A DNA stretch of 64,000 bases, taken from the NCBI GenBank assembly GCA_000597885.1, contig CP004371.1, forward strand, positions 2,310,501 to 2,374,500. Reading direction: 5' to 3'. Below the pieces are notes generated by a model. That model searched no databases, was not told the origin of the DNA, and was given only the letters and a program-made list of their open reading frames with translations. Each line of letters begins with the position of its first letter. The first letter of the stretch is position 1. This stretch comes from Flammeovirgaceae bacterium 311. Its GTDB lineage: Bacteria > Bacteroidota > Bacteroidia > Cytophagales > Cyclobacteriaceae. Of this stretch, positions 46,720-56,601 are shown piece after piece. Both the position numbers and the translations under genes were made by a program.

Positions 46720-46793
46720 TTCAAAACATGGACGTGCAGAGCATTCCGACTTCGATTCTGCATCTGTAATATTTGCACTATTTAACGAATCTA

Positions 46794-46812
46794 GTACTGT
46801 AACATTTTAATT
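46794..46812. repeat. IS630 terminal inverted repeat, left
   Basis: GTACTGTAACATTTTAATT pairs with the right end at 47979-47997 with four mismatches. Confidence 0.7.
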
Positions 46813-47439
46813 TTCGAACTCCACTTCAGGGTAAAATTTCTTAAAGGTTTGGTGCGCATCGTTGGAGGTAAAGCTCCAGCATATTTTTACTTTTCGCTGA
46901 TTTCGCTGTTGCTGCCAGGCTTCGACTATTCTTTTCATTTTATTAATTGATCCTATTCTTTGCTTTAGGCACTGGCGGCTCAGAGCGGAGAATTCAATTT
47001 CTGCCATGTTGAGCCAGCTTCCATGCTTAGGAGTGTAGCAGAAGCTGATTTTTTCCCTTAGTTCCATAGCTCTTTTTTCGGGTAGGGCAGCAAAGAAAGA
47101 GCCGTAGCCATGGATGTTAAGGTTGTCCAGCACGATTGTGACCTTGCTGGCATCAGGGTACTTCTCCGTAAGGAGCCTATCAAGAAAAAGGGCAAAGTCT
47201 GCCTTTGTTCTTCTTACTGTGGTTTGGCAGTAGCGCTCTGCTTTATCCATGTCATAGGCCAAGAAGATGTTGCATACGCCATTCCTTTTGTACTCACTGT
47301 CCTGTTTGCGGGATCTGCCTTCTTTCATAGGCAGAGGCTCCCTTACATCTTCCAGGAGTTGGCATGGCCGCTCATCCAGGCATAGCCTTACTTCTCCAGG
47401 TTCAGCATCTCTTTGGTAGGTGTCCAGCACTGCTTCCAT
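46807..47439 (-). CDS. IS630 transposase, C-terminal DDE part
   Basis: It carries the DDE catalytic domain: LCLDERP, VTIVLDNLNIHG and KHGSWLNMAEIEFS, which supply Asp, Asp and Glu. The frame is open upstream to the frameshift (IKPWQKKQWVIGQIDEEYI) and is expressed by frameshifting from the upstream part. The 210-aa Met start given here is only the first ATG in that frame. Confidence 0.9.
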   Translation of the reverse strand: MEAVLDTYQRDAEPGEVRLCLDERPCQLLEDVREPLPMKEGRSRKQDSEYKRNGVCNIFLAYDMDKAERYCQTTVRRTKADFALFLDRLLTEKYPDASKVTIVLDNLNIHGYGSFFAALPEKRAMELREKISFCYTPKHGSWLNMAEIEFSALSRQCLKQRIGSINKMKRIVEAWQQQRNQRKVKICWSFTSNDAHQTFKKFYPEVEFEN

Positions 47440-47459
47440 CCTGCTAATATATTCTTCAT

Positions 47460-47927
47460 CTATTTGCCCGATAACCCATTGCTTCTTTTGCCAGGGCTTG
47501 ATGAGCTTTTTTTCAAATACTTCCTCACTGGCTCTGTAGAAATCTTCTCAACATACCCCAACTCTACCACTTTATCACAAATCATCTGAAGAGTCCAGTA
47601 TTCATTACCCTCAGGAGGATCGCTGCAGGCAAGGGCGGTAATCTTTGCCTTCACCTCATAAGTGAGCTTGGGCGGCTGACCTGAACGAGGTTTTTCTTCA
47701 ATAGCCTCTTTGGCATCCTTACCCACTTCTAAATATCTGTTCCAGATCTTATAAACCGTTGATAAAACTACATCTGCTTTAGAAGCTATCTCTTCTGCAC
47801 TCATTCCTCTTGATAAAAGGAGAAGTATCCTGGCGCGTTTTACTTTCCGAACAGAATGCCTGCCCTTCTTTAGTATCCCCTGTAAATACTCCTTTTCTGA
47901 TGTCGATAAAGTAACTTCCCTGCTCAT
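47460..47927 (-). CDS. IS630 transposase, N-terminal HTH part
   Basis: The 155-aa frame has a helix-turn-helix (MSAEEIASKADVVLSTVYKIWNRY) and the family linker EKPRSGQPPKLT. Near its end a run of seven A residues (plus-strand T7 at 47507-47513) forms the heptamer A-AAA-AAG. A -1 shift there joins it to the DDE part. This is the usual IS630 arrangement, so the element may still be active. Confidence 0.88.
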   Translation of the reverse strand: MSREVTLSTSEKEYLQGILKKGRHSVRKVKRARILLLLSRGMSAEEIASKADVVLSTVYKIWNRYLEVGKDAKEAIEEKPRSGQPPKLTYEVKAKITALACSDPPEGNEYWTLQMICDKVVELGYVEKISTEPVRKYLKKSSSSPGKRSNGLSGK

Positions 47928-47978
47928 GCTCCCGCAACTTTATCACAATCAACAGTTTAATGCATCTTTAGTTCTATG

Positions 47979-47997
47979 AATTAAGATGCTGAAGTAC
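47979..47997. repeat. IS630 terminal inverted repeat, right
   Basis: AATTAAGATGCTGAAGTAC is the imperfect complement of the left terminus. Confidence 0.7.
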
Positions 47998-48048
47998 TAG
48001 TAATTCAATATAAGGCTCAGGGAGTAGCACCTTTTCATCTTTTTTCAT
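47998..48048 (-). pseudogene. Detached 5' end of the IS-interrupted gene
   Basis: ATG 48048 opens 17 codons (MKKDEKVLLPEPYIELL) running in phase to the TA target. Removal of the IS joins it to DSLNSANITDAESK and then to the 464-aa frame. It begins 40 bp after the integrase stop at 48088. Confidence 0.7.
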
Positions 48049-48087
48049 CACTAAAGAAGCTGAAGTTCCAGTTAATAACTAAAAATA

Positions 48088-49347
48088 CTAAGCGTCCACA
48101 CCCCTATTATAAGATCCCATCAGAGCCATCTTAATTATATTCATTTCCGCTTTCTTAGGAATGTTTACATACTTCATAAAGCTCTTATAGTCCTTATGGC
48201 CAGTGTACTTCATAACTGTTGTTTCAGGCACTCCTCTAAGCATTAGATTGGTCGCAAAAGTTCTCCGCCCTGTATGCGTGGTAATCAATTCGTGTTTAGG
48301 TACACGCTTAGTTACTTTCATCTTGCCCTGGAACTTGTGTACCTCAAATAGCTCATCTACTCCCGCCAGTTTACATAAATCTTTTACATAAGCATTCATT
48401 CGCTGGTTTGATACAGGGTGAGTCTCGCCAGATATTAGCTTATTTATAAGGACTTCAGCTTCTTCAGTCAAAGGAATCTCTACGAATTCATTGGTCTTCT
48501 CCTGCCGGATCCTAAGAGTTTTAAACCCATCTTCATATTGCTTGATATGCTCCGCTTTTATTCGGGTGTAATCGGAATAACGGAGACCTGTAAGAGTAGA
48601 CATGATAAGTAGGTCTCTGACGTTAGCTAGGTAGTTCTTGCCTGCTAGTGGAGCTGTCTTGATCTTTTCCATGTCTTCTTTTGTGAGTACTATTTTTAAA
48701 GTATCGGGCTGTTGTATGGCTTTGAACTCTTGAAAGCCGGTGTTGTCAGTATACTTTTGCTTTACAGCCCAGTTTAAGAACATTTTAAACAACTCTATGT
48801 ACTTCGCTGTGGTTTGTGTATTGAGTCCCTTTTCCTTATTAGGTATTTTATAAAAGTAATCCTGTAGGCGTCCAAAAATATCTGCATTCATCAGATTGAG
48901 ATGCAATGGTATCTTTGTATATGTTTCAAACCCTTTCAAATGATTTTCTAAAGCTTGAAACTTTACAAAGCTTCGTTCTTTAAAATTGTGCTTCTTGGAC
49001 TCCAGATATTCCTTCCATACCTGCCAGAACTGAACATTAGCATTTACAACTTCTTTCTTTGGCCTTAGCTGCTCTCTTATATACTCAGCGTTAGCTATCA
49101 AACCTTCTGCTTTAGCGCACAGGTAGATGTTCAGAATCTTATTTTTGAACTCCAGCAGTTGTGCATTCATTTCAGCACTATTTGGATGGGTTGAAGACAC
49201 ACTCTTTTTTTTCCCCCATTGAATAGGCTTTACCGAATAGTCAGATTGTATTTTAATCCTTGTTTGTCTCCCATCAGTTAACACACAAATAATGCGTGTA
49301 ACCCCTTTCGCCTTTGGATCCTTGAGTAGAAGCTGTGTTGTTGCCAT
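48088..49347 (-). CDS. int: Tyrosine-type integrase
   Basis: The 419-aa protein has an N-terminal arm-binding-like domain (1-100), a SAM-like core-binding domain (about 105-210) and a catalytic domain with Arg256 (TGLRYSD), His358/Arg361 (THTGRRTF), His384 (TGHKDY) and Tyr393 (MKYVNI). This is the common Bacteroidota mobile-element integrase type. It lies at the right end of the element core, next to the proposed attachment region. Confidence 0.95.
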   Translation of the reverse strand: MATTQLLLKDPKAKGVTRIICVLTDGRQTRIKIQSDYSVKPIQWGKKKSVSSTHPNSAEMNAQLLEFKNKILNIYLCAKAEGLIANAEYIREQLRPKKEVVNANVQFWQVWKEYLESKKHNFKERSFVKFQALENHLKGFETYTKIPLHLNLMNADIFGRLQDYFYKIPNKEKGLNTQTTAKYIELFKMFLNWAVKQKYTDNTGFQEFKAIQQPDTLKIVLTKEDMEKIKTAPLAGKNYLANVRDLLIMSTLTGLRYSDYTRIKAEHIKQYEDGFKTLRIRQEKTNEFVEIPLTEEAEVLINKLISGETHPVSNQRMNAYVKDLCKLAGVDELFEVHKFQGKMKVTKRVPKHELITTHTGRRTFATNLMLRGVPETTVMKYTGHKDYKSFMKYVNIPKKAEMNIIKMALMGSYNRGVDA

Positions 49348-49782
49348 GTGAGATATTGGTTTACATCCTCAAGATAGGCACTAGGAACAGACTATCCAAG
49401 GGAACACATCGGGGTACACAAATTTGTACTTAGGTACATTTTCATGCACTTGTTGAAGTGCAAAATATTTTAATTACCTTATTTACAATTATTTATAATA
49501 CATCAAAGCTCACTTTAATATAAGGGTGATAGACCCTCCTCCTCCAAATTCCCTTAAATCAAAGCTAGAACCTAATCCCTTACTCATGATAGGCCCGGTA
49601 TACATGCCCAGATGGCGCGACGCCTGGTGAAAATCAAAGGGAAATGGAAAAGAATAAGGCTTCACATAGCCTGTAAAATTAGTATGGTATCGGCCACATC
49701 CCTAGCTGCTAATTTTTGTAAAGATATTTCCGTTTTTAGACCTGAATATTCCGTATACTTGGGTAAGTAAATCAATAAAGCC
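49348..49782. other. Gap between integrase and Xre-RES pair
   Basis: The left part holds the GGGGTACACA box and the putative core site. The right part probably holds the promoter of the toxin/antitoxin pair. I see no gene. Confidence 0.5.
49411..49544. other. Candidate right attachment region
   Basis: GGGGTACACA at 49411-49420 matches the two copies near tRNA-Ser. CCCTCCTCCTC at 49534-49544 matches part of the tRNA-Ser 3' end (1185-1195). The order (arm site inside, core outside) mirrors the left end. The core match is only 11 bp and repetitive. Confidence 0.4.
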
Positions 49783-50196
49783 ATGACAGCACAACCTCAA
49801 CATACCGAATTGGTAGTAGTGAAAGACAACCTGCAGCTCATTCACCTGCGGGATGAAGGGGTAGACGTGCAGTTCTTCCGAAACCTGCAGGACCATGCCA
49901 GCCTGCCAAAAGCCGAGCTTGCTTTTTTTGTAGGCGTAGATCCTACCACCGTAGACAATTACAGGAAGCAGAACAAGAAGTTTACAGGCGATTCTGCCGA
50001 GAAACTCCTGAAGCTGCACCGCCTGTTTGCGCTGGGAGAAGCATTGTTTGGCTCCACTGATGAGTTTACTGATTGGCTGCACATGCCTTCTCCGGGACTG
50101 GAAGGTCAGAAGCCCGTGGCGCTGCTGCATTCCATTACAGGCATTGGCGAAATCGAAAAGCAGCTGAATCGGATCATCCACGGCTATGTAGCCTAA
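49783..50196 (+). CDS. Xre/ParS-family antitoxin (DUF2384)
   Basis: The 137-aa protein has a Xre-like N-terminal HTH (LPKAELAFFVGVDPTTVDNYRK) and the DUF2384 tail (GEALFGSTDEFTDWLHMPSPGLEGQKPVALLHSITG). This is the antitoxin of RES-Xre type II systems. It precedes the RES gene with a 2-bp gap. Confidence 0.92.
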   Translation: MTAQPQHTELVVVKDNLQLIHLRDEGVDVQFFRNLQDHASLPKAELAFFVGVDPTTVDNYRKQNKKFTGDSAEKLLKLHRLFALGEALFGSTDEFTDWLHMPSPGLEGQKPVALLHSITGIGEIEKQLNRIIHGYVA

Positions 50197-50198
50197 GC

Positions 50199-50720
50199 AT
50201 GCTGCTCTACCGCATTATCTTCTCTAAATACGCAGAAGCGAAATTTGCTCCCGGGGAATCGGGTCGCTGGAATGTGGAGGGGGAGCGTGTGCTCTACACC
50301 AGCTCCTCTCCTGCCCTGGCCATGTCTGAAACCATGGCACATCGGCTGGGGCAGGGCTTTCTTTCTGCCGGCTATAGCCTCATCACCTTTGAAGTATCGG
50401 ATGCTATTCCTTTAGAAGAAATAAGTCGCTCCCAATTGCCCGAAGACTGGCGTCTGTACTCCAGCTATTCTATCAGCCAGCCCTTAGGCTCTCAATGGTT
50501 CAGGAGAAAAGAAACGCTCCTGCTGCGTGTACCTTCTGCCGTAGTGCCGGGTGATTATAATGTTGTTGTCAATGCCACGCATCCACATTATGACCAGCTA
50601 CGGGAGGTGGGCCGGGAAGCTTTTCCTTTTGATCAGCGTTTTATCCAGGCCGACGAGGAGCTAAAAGAAAGCCGTTCAAAAAAGGCAAAAGAAGTAAAGT
50701 GGGGCAGCAGGAGAAAATGA
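50199..50720 (+). CDS. RES-domain toxin
   Basis: ATG 50199 (MLLYRIIFSKYAE) gives 173 aa, the family length. A longer frame to 50073 would lie inside the antitoxin gene. The RES pattern is visible: FAPGESGRWNVEGERVLYTS, LAMSETMAH and WFRRKETLLLRVPS. RES toxins degrade NAD+ in characterised systems. The pair is a complete type II module. Confidence 0.92.
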   Translation: MLLYRIIFSKYAEAKFAPGESGRWNVEGERVLYTSSSPALAMSETMAHRLGQGFLSAGYSLITFEVSDAIPLEEISRSQLPEDWRLYSSYSISQPLGSQWFRRKETLLLRVPSAVVPGDYNVVVNATHPHYDQLREVGREAFPFDQRFIQADEELKESRSKKAKEVKWGSRRK

Positions 50721-51059
50721 TTTTACTGCCAGAACTGCTGCAGCGCTTGCTGCTACCAGGCAAAAAAAAAAAGCCACCCATGGCAGCTCTTTTACAGATT
50801 TGTTTTACGGTAAAAAAATGAATTCCTGATAACCCTGCTTACGCTCATAATCAACAGAATGGGTTGTAAGGGGATTTAAACTGGTGGCACTCAGGGCACG
50901 CCGTAGCGAAGGTATTTCCTGCAGCGGGGTTATTGAGAGGGCTTTGCCTGGCAAAGGGTTGTGGATTGGCGGGATCCATGTACTGATAAGCATAAAGGTA
51001 ATCCTGACGGAACGGATCACCCGCATACTAACCCCTGTTTTACTACGTGCACATGTTTA
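50721..51059. other. Gap with no clear gene
   Basis: A plus-strand run of A and a weak hairpin (50765-50795) may end the RES operon. The minus-strand ORF at 50805-51026 has no recognisable domain, and I do not call it. Confidence 0.4.
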
Positions 51060-52352
51060 CTACTTCACTATTGTATAATGTTGCGAAGCCGTATCCTGCA
51101 CCACCCTGTATCCCTCTTTAAGCTCCAGCGTCCAACCCCTTCCCCTCACCCTCTCTTCGCTTATCTGGCTGGGCTGGCTGATGGTTACTTTGCTCCAGTC
51201 CTGACTGATCAGCGCTCCTTCGGCTACCGTCAGGATGCCCCATACATCCGTTACCCGCAGGTTAGGGTAAACGGTACCTTTTCCCGGCAGCGGTACCAGG
51301 TTGCCGGGATCGAAGGATATACTCATGTTCTGAAAAGGGATGTCCAGGTGTGGCTCTTCTACAAAGCGGCGGGTGTACTCCTGCAGCTGCAGCTGTAAGC
51401 GGATTTCCCGCTCCTTTTCTTCCGCCAGAATCTGTGCTCCCCCATACTGGCCGGCGATGCGCTGTACTGCTTCGGGGGTAATAACCGGCTGTTGTAGGTT
51501 AAATGCTTTCCGGAAGAAGCTGGTAAGTTGTGTTTGGGCGCTGATTTGCCTGTTCCAGTGCTGGTCCTGCTGTGCCAGCAGGAAACCCCATGCCGGAATA
51601 GTCTGGTAGGCAAAGGAACGCACGTAGCTTGGGTTTTGCAGAAACTGGTGCTGGTACTGCAGTAAATGCTGTTGCATCTTTTCCCTGCTTCTGCCACTCA
51701 TCATCAGGCCGGTGTATTCAGCCAGCCCTTCGTTGAGCTCCAGCAGGTTTTCAGTGGTATCAGCAGCAGGATACAGGCTTTGGCGGTAGCGGCGAAACAG
51801 GTAGGCATTGCTTAGATGCTCCCGTCTGATGTTTGTGTCCTGGGCTGTCAATGCTTCTTTCAAAGCTTCCAGCTCAAGGCGCAGGTACATCCGCCCCTCC
51901 ATCTTATCCAGATGATCATTGGCAGGCGAGTGGACCTTAAACCCCAGCCCGAGCTGTGCCCGGTGAAAAAGCTCATGAGCCAGTAAATGATTGCGGGCGG
52001 CCTTATCCGTTGGCAGTGGCAGCATGAGCATTGCCCAGCGTTTACCGCTCCACTGCAGCGCTGTGTTGGCCACATTTACTTCGGCAGGCAGCCGGCCGCT
52101 GTATACGCTGCCTTCCTTGATTAAATGACCTGCGCTATCAGGCTCGTTTGCCCACAGGTTGCGGCTGGAAGGATCTACTAAAAGCAGCGGACCATAGAGG
52201 TTATGATCCCACAGCTTTTGGTGCTGATGCGCTGCGGCTTCAATTTCCTGGAAATAAGCCGATAGGCTATCGCTCCTGTTCTGGCCCTGAGCCTTCACCC
52301 CAAGGCTGTAACTAACTATCAGCAGCACTACTGAAAAAATCTGCGCTTTCAT
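51060..52352 (-). CDS. Exported metallopeptidase-like protein (HExxH)
   Basis: ATG 52352 (MKAQIFSVVLLIVS) starts a 430-aa protein with a signal peptide (cleavage after VKAQ). The longer frame to 52586 adds an unlikely leader. A zinc-binding HELFH motif (126-130) sits in LLAHELFHRAQLGLGF, with a downstream Glu-rich segment ELNEGLAEYTGLM that could give the third ligand, as in gluzincins. The substrate is unknown. It is convergent with the RES-Xre operon. Confidence 0.75.
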   Translation of the reverse strand: MKAQIFSVVLLIVSYSLGVKAQGQNRSDSLSAYFQEIEAAAHQHQKLWDHNLYGPLLLVDPSSRNLWANEPDSAGHLIKEGSVYSGRLPAEVNVANTALQWSGKRWAMLMLPLPTDKAARNHLLAHELFHRAQLGLGFKVHSPANDHLDKMEGRMYLRLELEALKEALTAQDTNIRREHLSNAYLFRRYRQSLYPAADTTENLLELNEGLAEYTGLMMSGRSREKMQQHLLQYQHQFLQNPSYVRSFAYQTIPAWGFLLAQQDQHWNRQISAQTQLTSFFRKAFNLQQPVITPEAVQRIAGQYGGAQILAEEKEREIRLQLQLQEYTRRFVEEPHLDIPFQNMSISFDPGNLVPLPGKGTVYPNLRVTDVWGILTVAEGALISQDWSKVTISQPSQISEERVRGRGWTLELKEGYRVVQDTASQHYTIVK

Positions 52353-52821
52353 GAAAGAGTGATTTTGTGTCTCTAAATATATTTTTTCCATAGGCGCCTG
52401 AAGCTGATAAATAGCGCTGGCTGTTTTGCGTTGGGGTCGAGCCTTTAAGCCCAAGAGCAGGCATACATAAATTGGACTGACAGCCAAAAGCCTGAAATGC
52501 GCTCTACCTGAATAAAATTTATGAAAAAAACCCTTAGCTGCAGCAAAGGCTACAACAATAAATTTGGAGGATCCCGCACCTGACACCCTCCTTTTTAGTC
52601 AGTTATTTTAGTAATCATGCTGCTCCATCAATATGCGATGTAGCAATAAGGTATTTATCCTTATCCAGATTTTCTTTTCAGAACCCGATTTAAATCAGCA
52701 ATTTTACTGTTGGGCTTTTATATAGCACGAAAGCAGGCAGCAGGACAAAACCAGCCAGGTGTTGGCTCCCAATTTAATCAGGACCCGCTTCGAGATGTCA
52801 GGGCTAAAAAAATCTTAAGAA

Positions 52822-53781
52822 ATGATTACCGGTAACCAGTCTACCCGATTAAACAAGTATATCAGCGATAGCGGCATTTGTTCGCGCCGGCAGGCCGACC
52901 GTTATATTGAGCAGGGAAATGTGTTCATCAATGGAAAAAGGGCGAAGATTGGCGACCAGGTACATGCCGGCGACCGGGTAACGGTGAATGGGGAGTCTAT
53001 TGCCCCAAAAAAGGCAGAAGACCTGATCTTACTGGCTTTCAACAAACCTGTGGGTATCACCAGCACGAGCGATCCGGCTACGCGCAACAATATTACCGAC
53101 TACGTAAACCACAGCGAACGTATCTACCCAATTGGCCGCCTGGACAAAGATTCCCAGGGACTGATCTTCCTGACCAACAATGGCGATATTGTAAATAAAA
53201 TCTTGCGCGCCGGTAACAGCCACGAAAAAGAATACCTGGTAACGGTAGACAAACCCATGACCAACGAGTTTATCGAAGGCATGGCCAAGGGAGTACCTAT
53301 ACTGGGGGTGATGACCAAAAAATGCATTGTGACCAAAGAAACTCCTTTTATCTTCCGGATTGTGCTGGTGCAGGGCATCAACAGGCAAATTCGCCGCATG
53401 TGCGAGTACTTTGGCTATGAGGTGGTAAAGCTGGAGCGGGTGCGCATCATGAACATCAGCCTGAAAGGCCTGCCGGTGGGCGACTGGCGGGAGCTTACAC
53501 AGGAAGAGATCAATGGCATTAACAAACTAACGGAAAACTCCTCCAAAACAGCAGATGCCTCTCCCTCCACAAAAGGTGCTAAAAAGAAGAGCCAGCAGCT
53601 CTGGAAAGAAGAAGCCCCCTGGAAAAGTAGCGGAAGAGGCAAGACGCCTGCCCGCGGCAGAGGGGAAGATAAGTCGGGCTATGTGAATCCGAAAGCCAAA
53701 GAGAACCGCAAAGGCAAAAAAGCAGCAGGCGGTCCCTCCCCTAAAGGAAAGTCCGGCCGCCGCGGCGGAAGCAGGCACTAA
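52822..53781 (+). CDS. rluF: 23S rRNA pseudouridine synthase, RluF-like
   Basis: The 319-aa protein has an S4 RNA-binding domain (about 10-60), a RsuA/RluB/E/F-type catalytic domain with Asp in [11 protein letters not shown] near 108, and the motif [17 protein letters not shown]. RluF modifies U2604 of 23S rRNA. A Lys/Gly/Arg-rich tail (about 240-319) is common in Bacteroidota homologues. Confidence 0.92.
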   Translation: MITGNQSTRLNKYISDSGICSRRQADRYIEQGNVFINGKRAKIGDQVHAGDRVTVNGESIAPKKAEDLILLAFNKPVGITSTSDPATRNNITDYVNHSERIYPIGRLDKDSQGLIFLTNNGDIVNKILRAGNSHEKEYLVTVDKPMTNEFIEGMAKGVPILGVMTKKCIVTKETPFIFRIVLVQGINRQIRRMCEYFGYEVVKLERVRIMNISLKGLPVGDWRELTQEEINGINKLTENSSKTADASPSTKGAKKKSQQLWKEEAPWKSSGRGKTPARGRGEDKSGYVNPKAKENRKGKKAAGGPSPKGKSGRRGGSRH

Positions 53782-54517
53782 TAGCAATAGAAAACCTGTA
53801 CTACCACCTGGTTTTAACTAAGAATTTACTGTCTGAAATTTCAGTAATGAGTGAATATTTACGCCTGTCAGAAGCTTGAACGAGCGCCTGCAATTGAACC
53901 CCTATTTTATAAACTCAAAAGGTGTAGTATTGGAGAAGTACAAGATGCAGTTCGCTCATCTGCATGGAGAAAGGCCAATGCTTTAAGAACTAAGAGCAGC
54001 GGGTAAATATTCCTCAAACTAGTCTGGATCTTTATAAAGGCTAAAAGCAAAGTCCCGCTAAGACTCTCAAATTAACAAGAGCAGCCTGAAACATACTACG
54101 CTCTGCCAGGAAGCTGCTTGAATCAAACGCCTCCGCCCTCTAAATCAGACGCTGTAACAGAAGCCCTTCCGCAGAAACATTGAGGCTTTTCCACCTGGAT
54201 TTCCCGAAAGCTATCATCTAAACGGGGCGCATCAGCACCCTATTGTCCCAAAAAATCAAAGGTACAGATCAGCTCCCACAAATGCGGAAAGAAACCTGGA
54301 AGAGAACGGCTGTCAGGCAAAAGCACCTCATGTGCACAGACCTACCTACCGAACACATTCAAGCATAAATCCTGAATAATTTTTAGTTCATCTTCTATGA
54401 ATAAAATGCTAAAACGTCAATTTCGCCATGAGCTTTTTCAGAGGTTTTTGTCCATTTATTTGCCGCATATTATCCCTTATTTTGCATAGTTGTTTTAAAG
54501 AAAATTAAACCTGCTAA
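53782..54517. other. 735-bp gap without a recognisable gene
   Basis: No gene, RNA or terminator stands out. CTTGAACGAGCG near 53874 resembles a half of the 12700 palindrome but has no matching right arm. Confidence 0.45.
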
Positions 54518-55636
54518 GTGAAAAAATTAGATTACATAGATGCGCTGAGAGGGGTAGCTATTTTAGGAGTAATCATGGTGCATGCTAACCAGTATGGCAC
54601 TTCGGATTTGGGTATGTTTGAAAGGCTGGTAAATGAAGGAGCCAGGGGTATTCAGCTATTTTATCTGGCCAGTGCTTTTACCCTATTCCTGTCTTTCAAA
54701 TACCGATTGGCTAAAGAAGAATTTCCAGTTAGAAATTTCTTTATAAGAAGATTTTTCAGGATTGCGCCCCTGTATTATATGGGTGTTTGTTATTATCTGT
54801 TTCAGGATGGTTTCGGACCCAGGTACTGGCTAGGGGATGCAACACACATATCAGCATCCAATATCCTCGCCAACATTACCTTCTTACATGGTTTCAATCC
54901 TTACTGGATTACCAGCCTGGTGCCTGGTGGCTGGTCGATAGGTGTTGAGATGACCTTCTATACCATACTCCCCATACTGTTCTCAAGGGTAAAAAACATT
55001 AGTCAGGCTATGAATTTTTTCACTTTAAGTCTAGTGCTGAATTCTGTTTTGTCTGTTGTGCTGGCTAAATACCCATTAATCAGTGATGGCAGATTATGGA
55101 CTGACTATCTGTTCCTATACTTCCCAAGCCACTTACCGGTATTTGCATTAGGTGTTTTGATGTACTTTATAATTAGTGAGAACCAGGACATCAGAGATAT
55201 TTCTGGTAAATCACTTATAGCTTTCTGTAGTATTATTTTTTGCCACCTAATGATTGGAGGAGGTAATGTTTTCTTCAAAAATCACATAATTTTCGGAGTT
55301 GGGTTTTTGATTTTTGGTATCGGCCTTAGCAAGTACAGATCAGCTATATTGGTCAACCCTGTCATCAGCCATATCGGCAAAATTAGCTTCGGTATGTATC
55401 TGGTCCATTTTGCTGTTTTGCACTGGCTCACCTACTTCAACTTTATTGACTATGCTGAAAATGGAATATTGAATTACCTGATCAGGTTCTTCATCGTTAC
55501 TCTTCTAACAGCAGGAATATCAACAGTTTTATATAACACTGTTGAAGTTAAATTTCAAACCTTGGGCAAGAACATTATTGACGTTCTGGAAAAGAAAAGT
55601 CTTCGGCAAAAGGTGGAGTTACCAAAAGCTGCCTGA
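54518..55636 (+). CDS. Acyltransferase family 3 membrane protein (OafA/YrhL-like)
   Basis: The 372-aa protein starts with GTG. It has about ten TM segments and the family N-terminus LDYIDALRGVAILGVIMVHANQY with the catalytic-type His, then IRRFFRIAPLYY and PGGWSIGVEMTFY. Members O-acylate sugars of lipopolysaccharide, peptidoglycan or exopolysaccharide in the inner membrane. The target is unknown. Confidence 0.92.
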   Translation: MKKLDYIDALRGVAILGVIMVHANQYGTSDLGMFERLVNEGARGIQLFYLASAFTLFLSFKYRLAKEEFPVRNFFIRRFFRIAPLYYMGVCYYLFQDGFGPRYWLGDATHISASNILANITFLHGFNPYWITSLVPGGWSIGVEMTFYTILPILFSRVKNISQAMNFFTLSLVLNSVLSVVLAKYPLISDGRLWTDYLFLYFPSHLPVFALGVLMYFIISENQDIRDISGKSLIAFCSIIFCHLMIGGGNVFFKNHIIFGVGFLIFGIGLSKYRSAILVNPVISHIGKISFGMYLVHFAVLHWLTYFNFIDYAENGILNYLIRFFIVTLLTAGISTVLYNTVEVKFQTLGKNIIDVLEKKSLRQKVELPKAA

Positions 55637-55805
55637 CCTGATGTTCCAAGGCAACCGAAACCCATAAATATTAAAGGTGAATAGGAACATCACATTCAAA
55701 ATGCCCTTTTTTGAAATTGTTAATATACCACAGATACAGGAAAACATATTAACCTGAACAGCGGGTCTTCAGATCCCCGGTGTGGGTGTTAAGTAAATTA
55801 AAATA

Positions 55806-55843
55806 AAATACCCTTAGCATCTAAAAAGATACTAAGGGTATTT
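55806..55843. terminator. Bidirectional terminator
   Basis: AAATACCCTTAGCATCT pairs with AGATACTAAGGGTATTT with one mismatch, with A and T runs on either side. It separates the acyltransferase gene from the convergent 55858 gene. Confidence 0.85.
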
Positions 55844-55857
55844 AAGCACTAAAAGCC

Positions 55858-56322
55858 TTAAAGAATGCTGCTTTCTTTATCTTCTGTATTTTCTTTCTTT
55901 TTTATGACAGGCCCTTCTACAATTGTAGAGGTTGCAGGCGCTTCCTGCTCCTGCTCAGAGAGCAATTCTCCGTATTGATCATAGCGTACCACCAGACCAG
56001 GTTCTGCAGTTGCATCACCCTCCTGAAGCACAAGCTCGTACTGAAGGCCATCATCGCCTGACTGTGACTGCACTTCTGTTATGCTCACAATGGTATGCGC
56101 AGCAAGTTTACTGTACTTGATCTGCTCCATCACGGTTTCAGGAAGTGCGTATACACTGATGGTACGGCGTTCGCCGTCCTCCAGCTTGTCTACCATCCTG
56201 TCAAAGGTAAGGGTATGTACGGTATTGTCTGTATCAGCAAGGTCCTGCGGAGAGTTTGTCTGTGCAAAACCAACACATGTTCCAAGGGCTATTGCAACAA
56301 ACGTTAAGGCTAATTTTCTCAT
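55858..56322 (-). CDS. Exported hypothetical protein (154 aa)
   Basis: A signal peptide (MRKLALTFVAIALGTCVGFAQ) precedes a short periplasmic domain with LEDGERRTISVYALPETVMEQ and YELVLQEGDATAEPGLVVRY. The tail is acidic and Lys-rich. No family is recognised. Confidence 0.75.
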   Translation of the reverse strand: MRKLALTFVAIALGTCVGFAQTNSPQDLADTDNTVHTLTFDRMVDKLEDGERRTISVYALPETVMEQIKYSKLAAHTIVSITEVQSQSGDDGLQYELVLQEGDATAEPGLVVRYDQYGELLSEQEQEAPATSTIVEGPVIKKKENTEDKESSIL

Positions 56323-56601
56323 CTTGTTCTTCAGTAAAAAAATAATATAGCAAGGCTATTTCCCTGCTAATCAGAAAAGACTATGCCAAATAAGCGCTGA
56401 TCTTATAAAATTGCCTTTGGAGCGAATAGAAGGGGATTTTACTGCTATAGCCTGAAAAATAAAGCGGGGAAAACAACTACAATTGTGGAATAAATCCCCT
56501 AAAACATGTGGAATACTTACTATAGCAGCACTACCTGAAGGAGTGCACGGCGACTACAACATAATCAAGTCTGTTCCAACCATACCTTCTCCCGCCGGCA
56601 C

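Larger units (their letters stand above)
46794..47997 (-). mobile_element. IS630-family insertion sequence
   Basis: The ~1.2-kb element is flanked by TA dinucleotides (46792-46793 and 47998-47999), the IS630 target. Its ends carry imperfect inverted repeats beginning GTACT and continuing to TTAATT. It encodes the transposase in two overlapping frames. It has disrupted the gene at 45325-48048. Confidence 0.85.

Noticed and set aside
50805-51026. Minus-strand ORF of 73 codons after the RES toxin gene
   Set aside because: No domain, no start context and no neighbour logic. It may be a decayed fragment, but I cannot support it.
53867-53894. Possible twelfth palindrome with CTTGAACGAGCG
   Set aside because: The left arm and centre match the 12700 site but the right arm is not complementary, so it does not meet the family definition.
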